This document shows positions 58,746 to 64,000 of a stretch of DNA of 64,000 nucleotides, in pieces (the first letter of the stretch is position 1; every line of letters starts with the position of its first letter). Under the pieces are notes generated by a model, which was given only the letters and a program-made list of their open reading frames with translations, made no database searches and was not told where the DNA came from. The stretch spans positions 68,253 through 132,252 of the forward strand of contig NZ_LKEG01000053.1 in NCBI RefSeq assembly GCF_001645105.1, given 5' to 3'. The stretch comes from Pseudomonas marginalis. Lineage in GTDB: Bacteria; Pseudomonadota; Gammaproteobacteria; Pseudomonadales; Pseudomonadaceae. The position numbers and the translations under genes were made by a program.

Positions 58746-61025
58746 TCAGCGAATTGGCCTGACGATGGACGTGTTGCCTTTGCGCGTGGGAGCAGGCTCT
58801 TTCGGTGTGCTGCTGTCTTTGGCGCCCACCAGGCTGTGCGGATAGAGTGGGTTGCGCAGGTTGATACCCTGCATGACACCGATGATGTCGCTGGCGGGCA
58901 CTGCCGGGCTCAAGAGGTAGCCTTGGACGAAATCACAGCCATGCTTGAGCAACAGCTCGAACTGCGCCTGGGTTTCCACGCCTTCGGTGACGACCTCCAG
59001 GTGCAGGGTATGGGCCATGCCAATAATCGCCTGGACAATCTCGATATCGGCGGTGGACTTGGGAATGTCCTGGATAAACGAGCGGTCGATCTTCAAGGTG
59101 TTGAGGGGAAGGCGCTTGAGGTAGGCCAGGGACGAGTAACCGGTACCAAAGTCGTCGATGGCCAGCGACACGCCTAGCGCGCGGATTTGCCGCAGCAGCG
59201 CCAGGGTGCTGCTGATGTTGCCCATCAGCGCATTTTCGGTGACTTCCAGTTCCAGGCGGTTGGCGGCAATTGCACTGAAACGCAGCGCATCCTCGATTTC
59301 GTCCGCCAGTTCATCCCGGGCCAGGTTAAGGGCCGAGCAGTTCACCGCCATGGTCAATTCGGTATAGCCCCGGTCAGACAGCAGGCTCAGGTCATGACAG
59401 GCTTGGCGCAGCACCCAGTGGTCCAATTCGGCAATCAGCCCGTTGCTTTCGGCGATACCGATAAACCGGTCCGGCGCCAGCAGCCCATGCTGTGGGTGTT
59501 GCCAGCGCACCAGGGCTTCCAGCCGTGTGACCTTGCCCAGTTTCATGTCAAAGATCGGTTGGTAGAACAGCACCAGTTGGTTACGGGTGCGCAGGGCGCC
59601 GCGCAGTTCTTCTTCCAGTTGCAGTTCGAGGAAGGCTCGGGTTTTCAGGTTGGAACTGAAGAAGTTCAGGCTGTTGCGCCCGGCGTCCTTGGACTGGTAG
59701 AGCGCCAGGTCGGCGGTTTTGAGCAACTCTTCGCAGGTCAGGCCGTCATCGGGATACAGGCTGATGCCGATGCTGGTGGTCATCACCATACGGCGGCCGG
59801 CCAGTTCGATGGGCTCCTTCATCTGTTGCATGATGCGCTGGGCCAGGTGCCGGGCTTCGTCGCGGTGATGAATGCTGATCAGAATGCAGAATTCATCACC
59901 GCCAAACCGCGCCACCACATCCGCATGGCTGCGCACCGAGCCCTTGATATGCCCGGCCAGCACGGTGAGTAATTGGTCACCGGCGTCATGCCCGAGGCTG
60001 TCATTGATGCGCTTGAAGTGGTCGATATCGAGGAAGATCACCGCCATCATCCCGTTTGACGCGGCTTTTTCGGCGAGTTTTTCCGCGAAGATCTGATTGA
60101 AACCCCGCCGATTGAGCAGGCTGGTCAAGGCATCGTAATGGGCTACCTGTTGCAGCGAGGCGCGGGCCTGGTCCAGTTCGCTGAGCAGGGCATTGACCCG
60201 GCGCAGGTCGCGTTCTTTGTGTTGCAGCTTCTTGTCGGCCAGGGCGGCGCTGATGCTGCTGCCAATGACCAGCAGGGTGATGACCGCCACCGACAAGCCC
60301 AGTTGAATGGGGTTGTTATCCGAAGGCAGTGAGAGGTCAGCGCCGGCGGGGACGATCAACTGCAGGGCCGCCATGCCCGTAAAATGCATGCTCAGGATTC
60401 CCGCGCCCAGGACCAGGCTGGCGGCGTATTTGAGCAGTTGATGAAACACGCCGGTGCCCGTGCGCAAGTAACTGGACAGCAACAACGCGGCCAGGCTCGC
60501 CCCCATGGCGATGCCCACCGAGGCCAGGAACAATCCCGAGTCGAAATACAGTTGGGCCTGGGAACGCATGGCCGACATGCCCACGTAGTGCATCAAGGCG
60601 ATGCCGATCCCCATCCATATAGACGCCAGCACATACTGGTGAAAGCGTAGGCTGGAATGACTGAGCGTTTGCATGGCAAACAGCGACGCGATCAGGGCGA
60701 TCATCAAGGACGCGAACGTCATCAACAGGTCGTAGTGAATCGCGATTGGCGCCTGGAAGGCCAGCATGCTGATGAAGTGAGTGGACCAGATCCCGCCGGC
60801 CAGGCAGCCAGCGCCGAGCCAGCGCCAGTGGCGTCTTGCGGTAGGGTCCTCGACGTGGCCGACGCGCTCGGCCATGTCCAGCGTGCCGAAACCCGCCGCG
60901 CAAGCGACCAGGTAGGCCAGCAGTACCAGGAAGGGGTTATGACTGCAATTGAGTAATAAGTGCCCGCTCTCTGGAAGTGCGGTAAAAAAATGCAGACCTA
61001 GCCATTCCATAGCATGTCCCGTCAT
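58746..61025 (-). CDS. MHYT-GGDEF-EAL cyclic-di-GMP enzyme (MucR/YkoW-like)
   Basis: A 759-residue inner-membrane protein. Three MHYT-type motifs (HFISM near 83, MHYVGM near 145, MHFTGM near 213) lie in seven predicted helices that could bind copper or sense oxygen or NO. A GGDEF domain with intact GGDEF (375-379) and an EAL domain with intact EAL (503-505, LEALVRWQH) follow; a further catalytic ALAIDDFGTGYSSL-like segment is present. No canonical RxxD inhibitory site is seen. Domain order equals that of P. aeruginosa MucR. Start may be Met1 or Met6. Confidence 0.92.
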   Translation of the reverse strand: MTGHAMEWLGLHFFTALPESGHLLLNCSHNPFLVLLAYLVACAAGFGTLDMAERVGHVEDPTARRHWRWLGAGCLAGGIWSTHFISMLAFQAPIAIHYDLLMTFASLMIALIASLFAMQTLSHSSLRFHQYVLASIWMGIGIALMHYVGMSAMRSQAQLYFDSGLFLASVGIAMGASLAALLLSSYLRTGTGVFHQLLKYAASLVLGAGILSMHFTGMAALQLIVPAGADLSLPSDNNPIQLGLSVAVITLLVIGSSISAALADKKLQHKERDLRRVNALLSELDQARASLQQVAHYDALTSLLNRRGFNQIFAEKLAEKAASNGMMAVIFLDIDHFKRINDSLGHDAGDQLLTVLAGHIKGSVRSHADVVARFGGDEFCILISIHHRDEARHLAQRIMQQMKEPIELAGRRMVMTTSIGISLYPDDGLTCEELLKTADLALYQSKDAGRNSLNFFSSNLKTRAFLELQLEEELRGALRTRNQLVLFYQPIFDMKLGKVTRLEALVRWQHPQHGLLAPDRFIGIAESNGLIAELDHWVLRQACHDLSLLSDRGYTELTMAVNCSALNLARDELADEIEDALRFSAIAANRLELEVTENALMGNISSTLALLRQIRALGVSLAIDDFGTGYSSLAYLKRLPLNTLKIDRSFIQDIPKSTADIEIVQAIIGMAHTLHLEVVTEGVETQAQFELLLKHGCDFVQGYLLSPAVPASDIIGVMQGINLRNPLYPHSLVGAKDSSTPKEPAPTRKGNTSIVRPIR

Positions 61026-61148
61026 AGAGTCACGTCACTGCCTACGGCGATGACCTATGAGGTCCAGTATAGAAGCCTCGCGGAATTTGCCACGAATAAT
61101 GGCATTTTGCTGTGAACCATTTTGGCATGCCTCCCATAGCGTTTGATG

Positions 61149-61523
61149 CTAAGCGCTGATGGGCAGTGTCAACTCGAAGGGGGCTTCCAGGGGGGCCAGG
61201 CCAAACGCTGCGCGTGCGGCATCGCAATCGACGTTTTGTACGCCTTGGTACCACGAGGACTCGAATTCGCGGCATACGCTCGAACGCTGCTCGTAGATCG
61301 TGCAACGGGTGGCCTGGCCCACTTCACCCTCAAGGCTGCAGCAGCGCGCAGGTTTCTGGTCGGTGCCGATCATTGCCACGCGGGTCGGGTTGATCTGCAC
61401 CACCAAGTCATCGGGCACCGTGCCTCCCGACGAGGCGCATTCACCCCAGAAGAAAGACACACGAAAGTGTGAACAACAGGCACCGCAATTCAGACACGGA
61501 CTGGCTTCGGACATGGGCGTCAT
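61149..61523 (-). CDS. YkgJ-type cysteine cluster protein
   Basis: A 124-residue protein of the CxxCxxCC zinc/iron-chelating family. The cluster is CLNCGACCSHF near the N-terminus; further Cys occur in RCCSLEGEVGQATRCTIYEQRSSVCREFE. Such proteins occur widely and have no firm role. The start may be Met1 (61523) or Met4 (61514). It lies upstream of the MHYT gene on the same strand. Confidence 0.85.
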   Translation of the reverse strand: MTPMSEASPCLNCGACCSHFRVSFFWGECASSGGTVPDDLVVQINPTRVAMIGTDQKPARCCSLEGEVGQATRCTIYEQRSSVCREFESSWYQGVQNVDCDAARAAFGLAPLEAPFELTLPISA

Positions 61524-61766
61524 CGATAAGAAAAGTAGAATGGGGTGTTACAGGAAGGCTCGCCATTCTATCCGTGCCATGGCCATTGGGAAGAGGGGGC
61601 AGAACTTATATTTTCCGTAGGGAAAGTCCCAGGATGCTGGGTGAAATCATGCCCTATCAGCTTTACGAATCATTACAGACAAGCCTCGCCCGCCTGACTA
61701 TGTTGCAGGTACCGGGCAGGATGCATCGGGCATCGCAGCTCTCATAACAATAAAAGAGACGGACCC

Positions 61767-63113
61767 ATGCAGAACTCGACCCAAGCGGCGAATGCCTGGC
61801 GCATTCTGTTCCTGCTGTTCCTCGCCAACCTGTTCAACTTCTTCGATCGCACCATTCCCGCGATCATCATCGAGCCAATCCGTATGGAATGGCACCTGAG
61901 TGACTTCCAGCTCGGCATCATCGGCACCGCTTTCACCATCGTCTACGCCATTGCTGGCCTGCCGCTCGGGCGACTGGCCGATACCGGCTCGCGCAGCAAA
62001 CTGATGGGGTGGGGCCTGTTCGCCTGGAGCGGGCTGACGGCGGTGAACGGTCTGGTCGGCAGTTTTTGGACGTTTTTGCTGGTGCGCATGGGCATTGGCA
62101 TTGGCGAAGCCAGCTATGCGCCAGCCGCCAACTCATTGATTGGCGACCTGTTCCCGGCGCACCGCCGCGCGCGGGCCATGGGGATTTTCATGCTGGGGCT
62201 GCCCTTGGGGCTGTTGCTGGCGTTCTTTACCATCGGTTGGATGGTCAAGGCGTTCGACAGCTGGCGAGCACCGTTCTTTATCGCGGCGGTGCCGGGGATG
62301 ATCCTTGCTGTGTTCATGTTCTATATCAAGGAGCCCAAGCGCGGCGCGGCGGAAACCGTGCAGGTCTCCCAGGAACGCGTCGACCGCCCGATCCGTCGCG
62401 TGCTGGCGGTGCCGACCTTCCTGTGGCTGGTGCTGGCCGGGTTGTGCTTCAACTTCGCGACCTATGCCTGCAACTCATTCCTGGTGCCGATGTTGCAGCG
62501 TTATTTCCTGATGCCGTTGCAGGATGCCGCCGTGGCAACCGGGGTGATCGTCGGCCTGACCGGCCTGGTGGGCCTGACCCTGGGTGGCTGGATCGCCGAC
62601 AAGATCCATCAGCGTGTCGCCAACGGCCGGCTGCTGTTCGCCGCGTTCAGCCTGATCATCTCCACCGTGACCACGGCCTGGGCGTTGCACGCCGGGCGCA
62701 TTGAGATTGGTGTGTTTGTGGCGCTGTTCAGTGTGGGCTGGCTGTTCGCCTATAACTTCTACACCTGCGTGTACACGGCGATCCAGGATGTGGTGGAACC
62801 GCGCCTGCGGGCCACGGCGATGGCGCTGTTTTTTGCCGGGCTGTATTTGTTGGGTGGCGGCATGGGGCCGATCGTTGTAGGGGGCTTGTCCGACCATTTT
62901 GCTCATTCGGCGATGTATGCGGCGGGGGCGGAGCAGATGACCGAGGCTTACAAGGCGGTGGGGTTGCATGACGCCATGTACCTGATTCCGGTGGCGTTGT
63001 TCCTGACCATGCTGTTTCTGTTCCAGGCGTCGCGCAGCTTTGTGCGGGATGCCAAGAAGATGAAAGAGGGGTTGAGCGGGGTGGAGGTACCTGCTGCGGC
63101 GGTTGCTGTTTGA
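61767..63113 (+). CDS. MFS transporter, Spinster-like
   Basis: A 448-residue permease with 12 predicted helices. NLFNFFDRTIPAIIIEPI in helix 1 and GRLADTGSRSKLMGWGLF between helices 2 and 3 are MFS and Spinster-group signatures; MGIGIGEASYAPAANSLIGDLFP follows in helices 4 and 5. The substrate cannot be predicted; relatives move organic acids or lipids. The agagacgg site precedes the ATG. No regulator gene adjoins it. Confidence 0.88.
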   Translation: MQNSTQAANAWRILFLLFLANLFNFFDRTIPAIIIEPIRMEWHLSDFQLGIIGTAFTIVYAIAGLPLGRLADTGSRSKLMGWGLFAWSGLTAVNGLVGSFWTFLLVRMGIGIGEASYAPAANSLIGDLFPAHRRARAMGIFMLGLPLGLLLAFFTIGWMVKAFDSWRAPFFIAAVPGMILAVFMFYIKEPKRGAAETVQVSQERVDRPIRRVLAVPTFLWLVLAGLCFNFATYACNSFLVPMLQRYFLMPLQDAAVATGVIVGLTGLVGLTLGGWIADKIHQRVANGRLLFAAFSLIISTVTTAWALHAGRIEIGVFVALFSVGWLFAYNFYTCVYTAIQDVVEPRLRATAMALFFAGLYLLGGGMGPIVVGGLSDHFAHSAMYAAGAEQMTEAYKAVGLHDAMYLIPVALFLTMLFLFQASRSFVRDAKKMKEGLSGVEVPAAAVAV

Positions 63114-63126
63114 GACCGCAGTGACG

Positions 63127-63205
63127 CCATCGGGGGCAAGCCCCCTCCCACATTTGACTGCGTTCACAAATCAACGTGTGGGAGGGGGCTTGCCCCCGAT
63201 GAGGC
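63127..63205. repeat. REPIN, family A
   Basis: Arms gccatcgggggcaagccccc...tcccacatttg and the complement (gtgtgggagggggcttgccc...ccgatgagg) face each other over about 18 bases. It lies between the convergent MFS and rapA genes and is very similar to the element at 3719. Confidence 0.9.
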
Positions 63206-63232
63206 CCTCAAGACAAAGAAAGAAGGTAGCTA

Positions 63233-64000
63233 TTAACCGGCGACCAGAACCCGAATCGCTTCCAGTCGCAGCGCCGCCTTATCCAGCATGGCCAGGCCTT
63301 GCTCGCGTTGGGTGCGCAGGGCAACCAGCTCGCTGTCGCGTACGGTCGGGTTGACTGCTTGCAGCGCGGTCAGGCGCGCCAGTTCTTCGTCGGTGTCTGC
63401 CGCCAGGCGGCGTTTGGCCTCGGCTACGCGCTCGGCATGGCGTGGGGTGATCTTCTCTTCACCGGCGTTGATCCGCGGCGTCAGCTGGTCGCGCTGGGCC
63501 TGGATGAACTTGTTGGCGCTGGCACGTGGCACGCTTTCCAACTGGTCGTTGAGGGTTTCGAAGGTCACACGGCCGGACAGGTCGTTGCCATTGGTATCCA
63601 GCAGGCAGCGCAGGGCGGCCGGTGGCAGGTAGCGGCCCAGTTGCAGCGAGCGCGGGGCAACCACTTCGCTGACGTAGAGCAGTTCCAGCAACACGGTGCC
63701 CGGCTTGAGCGCCTTGTTCTTGATCAACGCCACGGCGGTGTTGCCCATTGAACCGGACAGCACCAGGTCCATGCCGCCCTGCACCATCGGGTGTTCCCAG
63801 GTGATGAACTGCATGTCTTCGCGCGACAGTGCCTGGTTACGGTCGTAGGTGATGGTCACGCCTTCGTCGTCGCCCAGAGGGAAGCTGGCGTCGAGCATTT
63901 TTTCGCTGGGCTTGAGGATCAGCGCGTTTTCGGAATGGTCTTCGCTGTCGATACCGAATGCGTCGAACAGGGTTTCCATGTAGATCGGCAGGGCGAACTG
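63233..64000 (-). CDS. rapA: RNA polymerase-associated ATPase RapA, C-terminal part (partial)
   Basis: At least 256 codons of the 3' end are present; the gene continues beyond the window edge. The segment LFDAFGIDSEDHSENALILKP followed by WEHPMVQGGMDLVLSGSMGNTAVALIKNKALKPG is the C-terminal spacer and pincer region of RapA, which recycles RNA polymerase. No helicase motifs lie in the visible part. The reading frame stays open upstream of the first in-window ATG (63979), as expected. Confidence 0.9.
   Translation of the reverse strand, partial: QFALPIYMETLFDAFGIDSEDHSENALILKPSEKMLDASFPLGDDEGVTITYDRNQALSREDMQFITWEHPMVQGGMDLVLSGSMGNTAVALIKNKALKPGTVLLELLYVSEVVAPRSLQLGRYLPPAALRCLLDTNGNDLSGRVTFETLNDQLESVPRASANKFIQAQRDQLTPRINAGEEKITPRHAERVAEAKRRLAADTDEELARLTALQAVNPTVRDSELVALRTQREQGLAMLDKAALRLEAIRVLVAG

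Overview
The window is a gene-dense, high-GC stretch of about 64 kb, most likely from the chromosome of a Pseudomonas fluorescens-group bacterium. The order kdsA-eno-ftsB-ispD, then adhC-fghA-ispF-truD-surE-pcm-nlpD-rpoS, is the Pseudomonas arrangement. A quiP-type acylase next to a glutathione transferase, a braCDEFG branched-chain amino-acid operon and many short palindromic REP/REPIN repeats of Pseudomonas type agree with this. I see no rRNA, tRNA, phage, insertion sequence or CRISPR array.

Layout. 1-3.7 kb: end of pyrG, then kdsA (KDO for LPS), eno, ftsB (division) and ispD (isoprenoids). 3.8-6.8 kb: a LysR regulator divergent from the glutathione-dependent formaldehyde detoxification pair adhC-fghA. 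6.8-11.9 kb: ispF-truD-surE-pcm-nlpD-rpoS, ending in the stationary-phase sigma factor. 12-13.6 kb: a cold-shock gene, dcd and a small unknown gene. 13.7-23.9 kb, minus strand: a four-enzyme DNA repair set (metallophosphoesterase, Lhr-type helicase, ATP-dependent ligase, MBL-fold exonuclease), split in two by a five-gene arginine/ornithine-type ABC transporter operon (aotJQMOP-like). 24-31.5 kb: a QuiP-type acylase with a changed active-site motif, a GST, a remnant of an ABC ATPase, a four-gene operon with several SEC-C metal-binding motifs, an OmpA-like lipoprotein and a collagen-like secreted protein. 31.5-46.8 kb: copD-like gene, dinG, a secreted agarase-like glycosidase, a beta-lactamase-fold hydrolase, a second OmpA-like lipoprotein with unusual repeats and a lysine/alanine tail, pdxH, a SlyB-like lipoprotein, nhaA, a cysteine-synthase-fold enzyme, a COG2509 flavoprotein, a lipoprotein, and a divergent SDR/LysR pair.

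47.8-50.2 kb, minus strand: a compact operon, small secreted Cys-containing precursor (DUF2282) - DUF692 multinuclear iron oxidase - DUF2063 partner - DoxX membrane protein. This has the layout of the recently recognised bufferin-type RiPP metallophore systems and is the most interesting system in the window. 50.4-55.4 kb: braCDEFG. 55.7-58.5 kb: a DUF2288 gene and a 725-residue tubulin/FtsZ-superfamily protein, the second most interesting item. 58.7-64 kb: a MHYT-GGDEF-EAL cyclic-di-GMP enzyme, a YkgJ-type cysteine-cluster protein, a Spinster-like MFS transporter and the 3' part of rapA.

Intergenic spaces hold about ten REP/REPIN palindromes in two main sequence families, some nested. Function calls rest on motifs and family recognition read by eye; no database search was run.
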